NCBI RefSeq assembly: GCF_002135235.1
Contig: NZ_NEGB01000002.1
Span: 538,764-602,763, forward strand
Length of the DNA: 64,000 nucleotides
Direction: 5' to 3'
Source of the DNA: Acinetobacter silvestris
GTDB lineage: Bacteria; Pseudomonadota; Gammaproteobacteria; Pseudomonadales; Moraxellaceae
The notes below the pieces were generated by a model that did not search any database, had not been told where the DNA came from, and was given only the letters and a program-made list of their open reading frames with translations. Below, in pieces: positions 47,379-56,219 of the stretch. A program made the position numbers and the translations under genes. Within the stretch, counting starts at the first letter, position 1, and each line of letters opens with the position of its first letter.

Positions 47379-48878
47379 TTAAAAGTTACTTGGATTTTCC
47401 AAGCGTTTCACTTCCTGAGCCTTATCTGGATGATGTACTGTTGCAATACCGTCCTCTGTCTTTTGGTCAACTAAAGCTTCAGGGTTGTAAATCGTAATGG
47501 TTTCATTTCCATACGCATCCTCGCCCACAATATATTGAAAGCCTTTACGATTCATGCGATGACACAAACGTTGATACCAGCCTTTAAAGCCATCCTTATC
47601 TTCATTGGGATTGTAATAAAAAGCATTCATGACGGCGGGTAAACCTAAGCCACAAACAATCCCCGAAAGCAGAACACTAATAAAGGTATAGCCAATTAAA
47701 ATACTACTGTACTCACGCAACTCAGGAACGTTCGCTACCGCAAGAATTAATGCCAATGAAATACCACCACGAACGCCTCCCCAAGACAAAATCGTGAGAC
47801 TACCATTATAACTTTTGTGTCTAAAACTTGGGAAAAATGCAAAAGCGAGGAAATTTGCTGCAAAACGAGAAAGATGTAAGGCAAAAAAGGCAAATATTCC
47901 GCCTAAAATCATACTGGTACTTAAATCAAGAATGAAAATTTCTAAACCAATTAAGGTGAATAGGAATGAATTGATAATCCCTTCAACCGTATGCCAAAAA
48001 TGATTAACTTCACGAATTTCACGTTCTTGTAAGATTTCTTTCCATTTATTTCCGACAATCAATCCCCCAATGACACAGGCAATAGGTGCAGAAGCATGCG
48101 CAAACAACGCCACCAAATAAGAACCACATGCCAATAATGCCGTGGTTAAAATTAAGGATTCCATCTCATGTTTACCACGCAGTAAACGTAAAATTCCCAA
48201 TCCAAAGGCCCAACCAATAATGACAGCCACCACAATTTCATAAAGCAAGGTTTGTAATGTAGCAACTAGACTAAAATGTTCACCTTCTAAAACATTTAAT
48301 AAAGTCATAAAAACGGCAATACACATCGCATCATTAAATAGTGATTCGCCTTCTAACTTTACAATCAAATGATGCGGTGCACGAACCGAGCTTAATACAC
48401 CTTTAATCCCAATCGGATCTGTCGCACCCAATGCTGAACCAAGTAATAGTAAAATTAAGATGGGAACTGGATTGCCAATTAAATATTGAAAACCAAACAC
48501 CATTCCCGCAAAAAATAATGCACACAACACCAACGCAATAGTTGCCAAGATCGTAATTGGCTTCCAAAAGACTTTTAAATCAGAGACTCTGAACTTTAAT
48601 GCGGATGAAGTCAGAATAAAACAAATCACACCATTGACTAAAAAGTCATAAAAATCAATATGACGTACCGCTTCTTCAATATTATGAATGTTAATCGAAA
48701 TAAATTGATTACCATTCAGCAGGCTGGCTCCCCACTGTAAAATAAAGACAAAAACTGCTGAAACTAAAGGAACACCAATCGCTTGTGGAAAACCCAAAAT
48801 TCGTTTATTAAAAATTGTCGTCGCAATGGATAATGCAAAAACTACTGTAAATACTTGGAGAAAAAAATAATTACCCAT
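47379..48878 (-). CDS. NhaP-type Na+/H+ antiporter (CPA1)
   Basis: A 499-residue inner-membrane antiporter with about 12 helices and a cytoplasmic tail. The ion-binding region GATDPIGIKGVL and GESLFNDAMCIAVFM (Asp pair) is intact. The tail from about 445 is soluble. ATG 48878 has AGGA upstream; an in-frame start at 48917 would add 13 hydrophobic residues of poor context. Roles in pH and sodium tolerance are general to the family. Confidence 0.88.
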   Translation of the reverse strand: MGNYFFLQVFTVVFALSIATTIFNKRILGFPQAIGVPLVSAVFVFILQWGASLLNGNQFISINIHNIEEAVRHIDFYDFLVNGVICFILTSSALKFRVSDLKVFWKPITILATIALVLCALFFAGMVFGFQYLIGNPVPILILLLLGSALGATDPIGIKGVLSSVRAPHHLIVKLEGESLFNDAMCIAVFMTLLNVLEGEHFSLVATLQTLLYEIVVAVIIGWAFGLGILRLLRGKHEMESLILTTALLACGSYLVALFAHASAPIACVIGGLIVGNKWKEILQEREIREVNHFWHTVEGIINSFLFTLIGLEIFILDLSTSMILGGIFAFFALHLSRFAANFLAFAFFPSFRHKSYNGSLTILSWGGVRGGISLALILAVANVPELREYSSILIGYTFISVLLSGIVCGLGLPAVMNAFYYNPNEDKDGFKGWYQRLCHRMNRKGFQYIVGEDAYGNETITIYNPEALVDQKTEDGIATVHHPDKAQEVKRLENPSNF

Positions 48879-49134
48879 GCGAATCCTAATCGTGCTTTTT
48901 AATTTAATGTAAATCAATCAGTGCTTAAACATTTCTAAATTAAATCGGTCAATGAAAACCATTTAATAACCTAATAATTTTACAAGCAATACGGAATTTA
49001 GTCCGAAATAGATAAGTTTTTTAACATAAAACTGAAAAATAACGGATCATTCCTTAATAAAGCATAAATATTTGCAAATATTCTCATTTATTTTAGGATA
49101 GCGTCTTTCCAAATTTATAGATGACATCTGCCCC

Positions 49135-49680
49135 ATGAACATCAAAACGGTATTCCGCTCTTTTTATGCGGCGCTCATCTTTATGATTACCCTTATACTA
49201 ATTTGGACGAGCATCGTAAAAGCGCAGGAAATTCTACACGCTCAAGATGTAGCACCCAGATTTTTTAATATCCAGTCGAATGAAAAAGTTGAATATCGGC
49301 TGAGTAGCCATCGCGCTAAACCTGATCAAAATATTTATGTGCATATTCCCAATCAAGGCTATATTGTAAAAATAAGTTGCGTACACTATTTACAAGATAT
49401 CTGTACCGAAGCCGATAATCAAAACCAATTCAGAAAAATTTTAAATATGGATTTAGTCGCTTATAAAAACAATATTTATATTAAAAATTTGAAATATATC
49501 AACACCCAAAATATGCAACAAAAAGCGATCCAATATACCGACCAACAAATCCATGATTTTTATCACACCGATACTCAAAACTTACAGTATCAACTCTTCA
49601 GTATGGTTCTATTTAGTTTATTTGCCGTGTATGTCAGTTTTAGAGTTTTACGCAATTTTAAAAGTTTTTTGACTAAATAA
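49135..49680 (+). CDS. Hypothetical membrane protein with two membrane segments
   Basis: A 181-residue protein I do not recognise. One N-terminal helix (ALIFMITLILIWTSIV), a central soluble part with two cysteines (KISCVHYLQDIC) that could form a disulfide outside the membrane, and a C-terminal helix (LFSMVLFSLFAVYVSF). That topology suggests both ends inside. ATG 49135. Confidence 0.65.
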   Translation: MNIKTVFRSFYAALIFMITLILIWTSIVKAQEILHAQDVAPRFFNIQSNEKVEYRLSSHRAKPDQNIYVHIPNQGYIVKISCVHYLQDICTEADNQNQFRKILNMDLVAYKNNIYIKNLKYINTQNMQQKAIQYTDQQIHDFYHTDTQNLQYQLFSMVLFSLFAVYVSFRVLRNFKSFLTK

Positions 49681-49706
49681 AAAAGAGAGCGGCTGCTCTC
49701 TTTTAA
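49679..49706. terminator. Bidirectional terminator after the two-helix protein
   Basis: AAAAGAGAGC-GGCT-GCTCTCTTTT: a perfect 10-bp stem with T-run between convergent genes. Confidence 0.85.
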
Positions 49707-49747
49707 TTCTCTTTATGTTTGATTTGCAAGCCTGAGCTCAGTAATGT

Positions 49748-50650
49748 TCAAATTGATGATCCAAATGTATCACAGTTATTAATGTTTCCAGATTTCAATC
49801 CCGTTTGGAACCACTGCATGCGCTGCGCACTACTACCATGGGTAAAACTATCAGGTACAACAGTTCCTCTCGCGCGTTTTTGTAGATAGTCATCACCAAT
49901 TTTATGCGCAGCATCCATTGCTTCTTCAATATCACCTTGCTCTAAAAACTGAGTGCGTTGTTGCGTTCTATTTGCCCAAACCCCAGCTAAACAATCTGCT
50001 TGCAATTCTTGACGCACAGAAAGCTGATTACTCTGGGTTTGATTGGATTGCTGACGTGCTTTTTGTACTTGAGCAGAAATACCTAATAGATTTTGTACAT
50101 GATGCCCCACTTCATGTGCAATCACATATGCTTGTGCAAAATCACCAGCTTCATCTTTAGCAGTCAATTCAGTCTGATTCTGTTCACCAGAAATCCCCAT
50201 TTGAGTGCGCATATCTTTAAAGAATTCGGTATCAATATAAACTTTTTGATCCGCGGGACAATAAAAAGGTCCCATTGCGGATTCTGCTGTACCACAACCC
50301 GAATTTACCCGACCACTAAACATGACTAATTTAGGTGGAATATACTGAGCGCCTTGCTGTTGAAAAATTTGCGACCACGTATCTTCTGTATCCGCTAAAA
50401 TGGTACCCACAAATTGAGCCGCCTCTTGCTGCTGCTGCGTTGGGTTTTTGATCGATCCTGTAGTTTGAGTCTGTGCACCAGCAGTAACTTGCTGAGTCGC
50501 CTGATAAGCCTGTTGAGGATCAACCCCAAAGAATTTCCAAGCTACAAATGCAATCACTAAGCCTAAAATACTGATCCCGCCAGCTTTTACACCTCCGCTG
50601 CCACGAGCATCTTCTACATTTTCACTGACACGACGTCCTTTCCAACGCAT
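49748..50650 (-). CDS. ypfJ: YpfJ-type neutral zinc metallopeptidase
   Basis: A 300-residue membrane-anchored putative metalloprotease. N-terminal basic segment (MRWKGRRVSENVEDARG) is followed by a helix (GISILGLVIAFVAWKFF), a Gln-rich low-complexity linker, and the catalytic HEVGHH in AYVIAHEVGHHVQNLL. The downstream ADCLAGVWAN Asp/Glu region and GTVVPDSFTHGSSAQRMQWF are typical of YpfJ. Symbol by family; function in quality control not established. Confidence 0.87.
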   Translation of the reverse strand: MRWKGRRVSENVEDARGSGGVKAGGISILGLVIAFVAWKFFGVDPQQAYQATQQVTAGAQTQTTGSIKNPTQQQQEAAQFVGTILADTEDTWSQIFQQQGAQYIPPKLVMFSGRVNSGCGTAESAMGPFYCPADQKVYIDTEFFKDMRTQMGISGEQNQTELTAKDEAGDFAQAYVIAHEVGHHVQNLLGISAQVQKARQQSNQTQSNQLSVRQELQADCLAGVWANRTQQRTQFLEQGDIEEAMDAAHKIGDDYLQKRARGTVVPDSFTHGSSAQRMQWFQTGLKSGNINNCDTFGSSI

Positions 50651-50702
50651 AGCTCTATCCTTTTTTTAATATATTTTGTTTTATTCTACTGACTTTAAAA
50701 TA

Positions 50703-51629
50703 TCATGCCGATTTAGATTTCGAACGTACAGATTCAATTATTTTTATCACTAAAATGACGGCTAATCCAGCGACTATACCAATGACCATATTGATTAATG
50801 TCGGAGTCACTGCACCCAAAATATTACCTACATTTGGAATCAATGCAACATGATCTACAGCTTCTTCAGTCAGGTGATGTAATGAAGAGACTGCATGCGT
50901 GATAATTCCTCCACCGACCAAGAACATTGCAATTGTGCCGACAATGGTCAAGGTTTTCATCAACTTTGGTGCAAAAGCCAGTAATCCACGCCCAAGACTT
51001 TGCTTGGTATTCGATGTTTGTTCGGTTAAATATAACCCAAGATCATCAATTTTTACGATCAGGGCAACAAAACCATACACGCCCACGGTCATTAAAATCG
51101 CAATCACTGACAGTACCATTACTTTTGTTCCCAACGCAGCCGTTGCGACAGTACCTAAAGAAATCACTACGATTTCAGCAGACAAAATAAAATCGGTACG
51201 AACAGCCCCTTTAATTTTATCTTTTTCAAAAGTCTCTAAATCTGCTTCAATCGCCTCTAATTCAACTTCAGCAGCTGCTTCAGTATGCGCTTTTTTGTGC
51301 TGCAAACTGTGTAGCACCTTTTCTACACCTTCATAGCATAAAAATAGACCACCCAGCATTAATAATGGATTGATCAACCAAGGCACAACCACACTAATTA
51401 ACAAAGCTAGAGGTACTAGAATGAGTTTATTAATAAACGAGCCTTTTGCAACGCTCCAAACAACAGGAAGTTCACGTTCCGAACGAACTCCACTCACTTG
51501 TTGCGCATTGAGTGCTAAATCATCCCCCAAAACACCCGCGGTTTTTTTCGCAGCCATTTTACTCATGACAGCGACGTCATCTAATACCGTTGCAATGTCA
51601 TCTAATAATATTAATAAACTACTCGCCAT
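50703..51629 (-). CDS. DUF808 (YedI-like) membrane protein
   Basis: A 308-residue inner-membrane protein of the DUF808 family. Typical start: [22 protein letters not shown], then [16 protein letters not shown], and [12 protein letters not shown]. Several membrane helices follow ([38 protein letters not shown]). ATG 51629 behind AGGAT is chosen; an in-frame start at 51659 would add ten unlikely residues. Function unknown. Confidence 0.88.
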   Translation of the reverse strand: MASSLLILLDDIATVLDDVAVMSKMAAKKTAGVLGDDLALNAQQVSGVRSERELPVVWSVAKGSFINKLILVPLALLISVVVPWLINPLLMLGGLFLCYEGVEKVLHSLQHKKAHTEAAAEVELEAIEADLETFEKDKIKGAVRTDFILSAEIVVISLGTVATAALGTKVMVLSVIAILMTVGVYGFVALIVKIDDLGLYLTEQTSNTKQSLGRGLLAFAPKLMKTLTIVGTIAMFLVGGGIITHAVSSLHHLTEEAVDHVALIPNVGNILGAVTPTLINMVIGIVAGLAVILVIKIIESVRSKSKSA

Positions 51630-51744
51630 AATTTTTATCCTAATTACTTTTATTTGCACATTTTAATTAAATTAATAAACGCTTTATACATTTTCTTTGT
51701 TGCTTTAGACAGCGGTTTATTTTTCATCAAGCTGTCTATTTCCG

Positions 51745-51774
51745 CTGACATTAAAAAATTTTATACCGTACAAT
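51745..51774 (+). promoter_or_regulatory. Sigma-70 promoter of trpS
   Basis: CTGACA, an 18-base spacer, TACAAT: each hexamer has one mismatch to the consensus. It ends 57 bases before the trpS ATG. Confidence 0.5.
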
Positions 51775-51830
51775 ACGGGCCATTCGTAGAAACAACTGAT
51801 GTCGTCTCTAGAGCGGCTGTGGAATAGATC

Positions 51831-52844
51831 ATGAGTAATCAAGACAATCGTCCTGTCATTTTAACGGGCGACCGTCCTACTGGACAACTGCATTTAGGTC
51901 ACTTTGTTGGCTCACTACGCTCTCGCGTAGGTTTACAAGACTCACATCATCAACATTTACTGTTAGCAGATGCTCAAGCACTCACAGATAATGCGGATAA
52001 CTTTGAAAAAGTCCGTCGTAACATTATTGAAGTGGCAACAGACTATTTAGCTGTTGGTATTGATCCAACCAAAACGACCATCTGTGTTCAATCTTGCTTA
52101 CCGGCACTGAATGAACTCACTATGTTGTATTTAAACTTTGTGACAGTTGCACGTTTAGAACGTAATCCAACCATCAAAGCTGAAATTCAACTGCGTGGTT
52201 TTGAGCGTGACATTCCTGCTGGTTTCTTGTGCTATCCCGTTGCACAAGCGGCGGATATCACGGCTTTTAAAGCCAGTGTTGTGCCTGTAGGTGATGACCA
52301 AATTCCGATGATTGAACAGACCAATGAAATTGTACGTCGTTTGAATCGTCAAATTGGTCATGAAGTCCTTCCAGAATGTAAAGTTTTGCTTTCAAACATG
52401 AGTCGTTTACCTGGGTTTGATGGTAAAGCCAAAATGTCAAAATCTTTAGGCAATACCATTGTTCTGGATGCTTCAGATAAAGACATTAAGAAAGCTGTCA
52501 ATGCCATGTATACCGACCCTAACCATCTTCGTATTGAAGATCCAGGTCAAGTTGAAGGTAATATTGTATTTACTTACTTAGATGCTTTTGATCCCAACCA
52601 AGAAGAAGTTGCTGAGTTAAAAGAACATTATCGTCGTGGTGGTTTAGGCGATGGTACGGTGAAGAAACGCCTTGAAGGGGTACTAAAAGAACTGATTACG
52701 CCAATACGTGAACGTCGTATGGAATTAGCTAAAGATCCTGATTACATCATGGATATTTTGAAAACAGGTACAGAAAAATGCCGTGTTATTACGCAAAATA
52801 CTTTAGATGAAGTCAAAAATGGATTAGGTGTATTTCATTTTTAA
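51831..52844 (+). CDS. trpS: Tryptophanyl-tRNA synthetase
   Basis: Class I synthetase charging tRNA-Trp. 337 residues. The HIGH-type motif is in TGDRPTGQLHLGHFVGSL, the KMSKS is in KAKMSKSLGNTIVL, and the tryptophan-binding LLLADAQALTDN is typical. The GDDQIPMIEQTNEIVRRLN segment is also conserved. ATG follows a weak ribosome site (GGAATAG). It has its own promoter and terminator; the downstream gap holds an sRNA-like unit. Confidence 0.96.
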   Translation: MSNQDNRPVILTGDRPTGQLHLGHFVGSLRSRVGLQDSHHQHLLLADAQALTDNADNFEKVRRNIIEVATDYLAVGIDPTKTTICVQSCLPALNELTMLYLNFVTVARLERNPTIKAEIQLRGFERDIPAGFLCYPVAQAADITAFKASVVPVGDDQIPMIEQTNEIVRRLNRQIGHEVLPECKVLLSNMSRLPGFDGKAKMSKSLGNTIVLDASDKDIKKAVNAMYTDPNHLRIEDPGQVEGNIVFTYLDAFDPNQEEVAELKEHYRRGGLGDGTVKKRLEGVLKELITPIRERRMELAKDPDYIMDILKTGTEKCRVITQNTLDEVKNGLGVFHF

Positions 52845-52856
52845 GATTTCCCAATA

Positions 52857-52892
52857 ATAAAAAAAAGCCTTTCATTTGAAAGGCTTTTTTTT
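52857..52892 (+). terminator. Rho-independent terminator of trpS
   Basis: AAAAAAGCCTTTCATTTGAAAGGCTTTTTTTT: a strong stem with long T-run, 13 bases behind the stop. Confidence 0.9.
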
Positions 52893-52914
52893 AAACACTC
52901 AAAAGTAAAAAATT

Positions 52915-53092
52915 TTTTACGAGAATTAACATTTACTTACGTATCTACTCATGAACTTTTAATCAATAAAAATTATCATTTATCCATAGTTATGAATACC
53001 CCCTAAATTCATAACGTTCTCCTTCAACCGAAACTGTTTATTCAGATTCGTTGTTCTACGCAATGGTCACCCCAATCATTGCGTATTTTTTT
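52915..53092 (+). ncRNA. aar: Probable small RNA downstream of trpS (Aar-like context)
   Basis: An intergenic stretch after trpS ends in a perfect Rho-independent terminator of its own (53057-53092: TACGCAATG, 11-base loop, CATTGCGTA, seven Ts), although the trpS message already stops at 52892. A C/T-rich segment GTTCTCCTTCAACC (near 53016) could pair with ribosome binding sites. As I recall it, the Acinetobacter sRNA Aar, linked to amino acid metabolism, lies between trpS and sucD. The 5' end is not defined; -10-like TATCAT at 52974 allows a shorter RNA of about 105 bases. Confidence 0.45.
53057..53092 (+). terminator. Terminator of the sRNA candidate
   Basis: TACGCAATG-GTCACCCCAAT-CATTGCGTA followed by TTTTTTT: a second strong terminator with no coding gene before it on this strand. 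Confidence 0.8.
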
Positions 53093-53385
53093 ATCTCCAT
53101 TTTGTCGAAGTGGCTCATTTTTTAGAGAACTATCTCTACATTCACAGATCTTTTCTAGATATCTATCTGTAATATTAAAAACTTCAACCTATAATTAACA
53201 CATTGATTTTAAATTATTATTAAGATTTCCATTGTTGCAAAAATTAAATTTTGTATATAAACTCAATAGCTTAATAGAATTAATTCATGATTAATACATC
53301 TTCTATATTCAAAAATAATGAGATTAATCGGGATATTAAAAACAGTGATTCAAACTGATACAAAAAATTTAAAAGAGCATTCAAT

Positions 53386-54045
53386 ATGTGGGAATTATTC
53401 ATAAATCCATCCAATCTTTTTTTTAGCGTAAGTCTATGCTTCATGCTCTTTTTGGGTGTATTTGAGTGTCTTTTACTCCTCATTGGCTTTAGCACGCAAG
53501 GTTTTTTAGATCAATTTATTCCCGATCAACTACTTGAAGCACAATACCCTGATTTAGAAATCAATGTTGAACAAAATGGATTGCTGCAATTTTTAGATTG
53601 GCTTTATTTAGGCAGAATTCCAGTTCTTGTTTGGTTAATCATTTTTTTAACTATTTATGCTTTATTTGGTTTTATTGTCCAAGCTATTTTTTATCATTTG
53701 ACCCAAAGCTATTTTCCAGTATGGATCATTGCTCCGGCTTGTTTAATCCTTTGCATGCCTTTGGTGCGTCTCAGCGCTGCTGCAATTGCAAAAATTTTAC
53801 CCAAGGATGAAACCACAGCCATCAAAATTGAAGAGCTGATTGGACGGACTGCACACATTATTTTAGGCAATGCCAAACTTAATTACCCTGCTCAAGCCAA
53901 AGTTAAAGATCAGTTTGGGCAAATGCATTACATCTTAGTTGAACCAGAAACAGATATCATTTTTCATCAAGGTCAAGACGTTATACTCACCCAAAAAACC
54001 AAGATTGGCTTTCAGGCCATCGCAATTTCCACATCAATAACTTAG
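53386..54045 (+). CDS. YqiJ-like (OB-fold) membrane protein
   Basis: A 219-residue inner-membrane protein of the YqiJ type, often paired with flotillin YqiK. Three or four N-terminal helices (LFFSVSLCFMLFLGVFECLLLL; VLVWLIIFLTIYALFGFI; WIIAPACLILCMPLV) are followed by a C-terminal soluble domain with the expected start of an OB-like strand set (ELIGRTAHIILGNAKLNYPA, KDQFGQMHYILVEPE). ATG 53386. The next gene, at 54060, carries only a flotillin-like anchor. Confidence 0.78.
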   Translation: MWELFINPSNLFFSVSLCFMLFLGVFECLLLLIGFSTQGFLDQFIPDQLLEAQYPDLEINVEQNGLLQFLDWLYLGRIPVLVWLIIFLTIYALFGFIVQAIFYHLTQSYFPVWIIAPACLILCMPLVRLSAAAIAKILPKDETTAIKIEELIGRTAHIILGNAKLNYPAQAKVKDQFGQMHYILVEPETDIIFHQGQDVILTQKTKIGFQAIAISTSIT

Positions 54046-54059
54046 ACAAGAGATAATAA

Positions 54060-54233
54060 ATGTTGAGTTCTTCTTTATATCAAATACTTATTTTTACAGG
54101 CATCATTTTTGCTGCTTTCATTATTATTGGGGTGATTATTGCCCGACTTTATACGCGCTCAATTCATGGTGGTGATATTAATGGTTTGACTCAAAGTTTA
54201 AAACCTAAATCAGAATCATCAAGAGTACGCTAA
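54060..54233 (+). CDS. Small membrane protein, possible truncated flotillin (YqiK N-terminus)
   Basis: 57 residues: one N-terminal membrane helix (ILIFTGIIFAAFIIIGVIIA) then RLYTR, the pattern with which YqiK-type flotillins begin (helix, then ARLYxR). Instead of the SPFH domain, a short hydrophilic tail and stop follow. ATG lies 14 bases after the yqiJ-like stop with AGAGATAA upstream, so it would be translated with it. It may be a degraded flotillin gene or a genuine small partner of YqiJ; I cannot distinguish these. Confidence 0.5.
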   Translation: MLSSSLYQILIFTGIIFAAFIIIGVIIARLYTRSIHGGDINGLTQSLKPKSESSRVR

Positions 54234-54252
54234 CTTCAAAAGCTTAAATTTC

Positions 54253-54282
54253 AACAAGCCTCTATATTTTGAGGCTTGTTTA
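54253..54282 (+). terminator. Hairpin after the yqiJ-like unit
   Basis: AACAAGCCTC-TATATTTT-GAGGCTTGTT: a perfect 10-bp stem with a weak T-run. Confidence 0.55.
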
Positions 54283-54546
54283 CAACTATAATGACCTAAA
54301 GATTAAGTACGACATGATCATAATGACATGCTTTTATATCCCCATTTCACTCAAAATCACTAGAACTTAAAACCAAATCAGTACTGACATCCTCATTTGA
54401 ATCATCAGCAGTAATCTTTAGACTCTGTTACGTGTTTAATTTGAACTAAACCTCTCACAACTCATCGATTTTATTTAAAAAGAGGCTATATAATTTCATA
54501 GAATAGGCATACAATTTTCGCACCTCATTTTCATATAATTAATATA
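54283..54546. other. AT-rich intergenic region
   Basis: About 260 bases with no credible open frame or structured element. Confidence 0.35.
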
Positions 54547-54882
54547 ATGAAAACCTCATTTTTATTAAGTGTTTTTTTACTCTTAACAGGATGTGCAATT
54601 GGCACATCGAGCGAAGTTAAAGTCGCTGAAAAAATGCTCAATCAATTTGAGTGTAAAAATATAGAAAGTTCAGAATTAAATCATAGTAACATCACCAGTT
54701 ACCATGAACGATTGCTCACCATAAGTAAAGATAAAGTCGGCTCTTATATTGACAGTTACAAGTCTGGGAATGTTTTGTTTAAAATTCCTCTAGAGCAAGT
54801 AATTCAACAACAATATGATATTTACAAATCTGCTTGTGAAGCTTTGGGCGGTGTGAAAAAAGATAATCTTTTAATTGAATAA
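54547..54882 (+). CDS. Small lipoprotein, hypothetical
   Basis: A 111-residue predicted lipoprotein with a signal peptide and lipobox LLTGC (Cys at residue 16). The mature part is short and helical, with two Cys (ECKN, SACE) that could pair. It has no recognisable domain. ATG 54547 in a region with no neighbouring genes on either side. Function unknown. Confidence 0.65.
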   Translation: MKTSFLLSVFLLLTGCAIGTSSEVKVAEKMLNQFECKNIESSELNHSNITSYHERLLTISKDKVGSYIDSYKSGNVLFKIPLEQVIQQQYDIYKSACEALGGVKKDNLLIE

Positions 54883-55008
54883 TAAACAACTATATTAAAA
54901 TCAATTAATGAATGTTATTTCTTATTTTTTAAAGTACACGCTAATGTAACAATGATAAAACTCTAAAAATTCATGGTAAATCATTTTTCATCAACAAAAA
55001 ATTATATA

Positions 55009-55037
55009 AAAAAGACAGAGTTAGCCCCTGTCTTTTT
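55009..55037. terminator. Bidirectional terminator before the acyltransferase end
   Basis: AAAAAGACAG and CTGTCTTTTT pair with a 9-base loop, between convergent genes. Confidence 0.75.
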
Positions 55038-55044
55038 AATCTAT

Positions 55045-55671
55045 TTATTTTGAAGAATAACGTGTATCTACACTAAATAACTCTGGAAATTTTGGATTAA
55101 TTTGTACATAAAAATCCATAATTTCAGCCATATCTTTTTCATAATCCCCTGTAGGATATACAATTTTTCCTACCCCAGTTTTTTTCTTAACATAGTCCAT
55201 ATACGCTAAAGCAATTGGCACACCTGCTGCTATCGCCACATGATAAAAACCTGTTTTCCATTGTTCTTGTTTTGCACGTGTTCCCTCTGGCGTGATGATC
55301 ATCACCAATTTAGGATGAGTCTTAAATAAATCACTCATTAACTCCACCATACTTGGTCGAGCTTCCCCCTCTTTTTTAGCACGACGATCAATGCCAATAC
55401 CCCCCATAGCACGAACAAAAGGACCAAAAGGAAGTTTCATATAACTGTCTTTAATGGTGAGTCTGACATGTACACCCATTGCTTTTAATGCCAGTCTCGC
55501 ATACAGCGCATCCCAATTACTGGTATGTGGTGCAGCAATCATCACGCATTGATCTAAATCCAACGGCCAATGATTATCAATTTCCCAACCCATTAACCCC
55601 AAACTTTGTTCAGCTAATTTCTCGAACACAAAATGCACCGCGATATAATAATTTCGCGCGAATTGTAGCAA
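55045..55671 (-). CDS. Lysophospholipid acyltransferase-family protein
   Basis: A 208-residue PlsC-like protein. The catalytic HX4D motif is APHTSNWDALY, the glycerophosphate-binding motif is IGIDRRAKKEGE, and the third motif is ITPEGTRAK. It lacks a long N-terminal membrane helix, so it is probably a peripheral protein. TTG 55671 is the only start giving the conserved region a preceding helix; the ribosome site is weak. Whether it makes phosphatidate or another acylated lipid is unknown. Confidence 0.85.
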   Translation of the reverse strand: MLQFARNYYIAVHFVFEKLAEQSLGLMGWEIDNHWPLDLDQCVMIAAPHTSNWDALYARLALKAMGVHVRLTIKDSYMKLPFGPFVRAMGGIGIDRRAKKEGEARPSMVELMSDLFKTHPKLVMIITPEGTRAKQEQWKTGFYHVAIAAGVPIALAYMDYVKKKTGVGKIVYPTGDYEKDMAEIMDFYVQINPKFPELFSVDTRYSSK

Positions 55672-56172
55672 TGCCTATAAAATAAGAAAGCTCAACATGC
55701 TGAATTAATCAACGATTAATATATGGGTGTATAAAATGTCTATCTGTTCAATTTTACCTAGTAATACTTAATTTTTAGCTAAGAATTTGCGTATGTTAAT
55801 TATTAAGTACATTAAAAGGTTTAATTTCACCCACTTTTCGATAATAATTATCAAAATAAATGCGCTTCACAAACCATTACCGATTATTTTGTAATATATT
55901 TACTAACAAATAATTTGCAGAATGATCCACTTATCTTATTTTTAATTAAAATAATTTACCTTTTGTACTAGCTAACTCATCTTCTCATTCAACATTAATT
56001 TTTTATTTTTAAAGAAGAGACAGAGTTTGTATTATTTAAGGTCTTTATTTATTAAAACAATGAAATCCACATGAACAACAGTATTCATTTTTTACACTGA
56101 ATTATATTTTTATACACAAATCCAATTTAAATAAATACCAAGCATATCCGTGTTTTCACTTTCCAATCATTT
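55672..56172. other. Long AT-rich intergenic region
   Basis: About 500 bases without a credible open frame. A 13-base palindrome GATAATAATTATC at 55840-55852 resembles half of a Fur box but lies too far from any gene to be convincing. Confidence 0.4.
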
Positions 56173-56206
56173 AATAGAAACCTCTAAAATTCAAGAGGTT
56201 TCTATT
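56173..56206 (-). terminator. Terminator of the prpF-like gene
   Basis: AATAGAAACCTCT-AAAATTCA-AGAGGTTTCTATT: a 13-bp stem 14 bases past the stop; T-run modest. Confidence 0.65.
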
Positions 56207-56219
56207 GGCTTAATCTAAA

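Noticed and set aside
52893..53385. Open frame in the trpS downstream gap
   Set aside because: Only short frames without ribosome sites; the sRNA reading explains the terminator better.
55840..55852. GATAATAATTATC as a Fur box
   Set aside because: Only 13 bases, about 170 bases from the nearest start and with no iron gene nearby; likely chance in AT-rich DNA.
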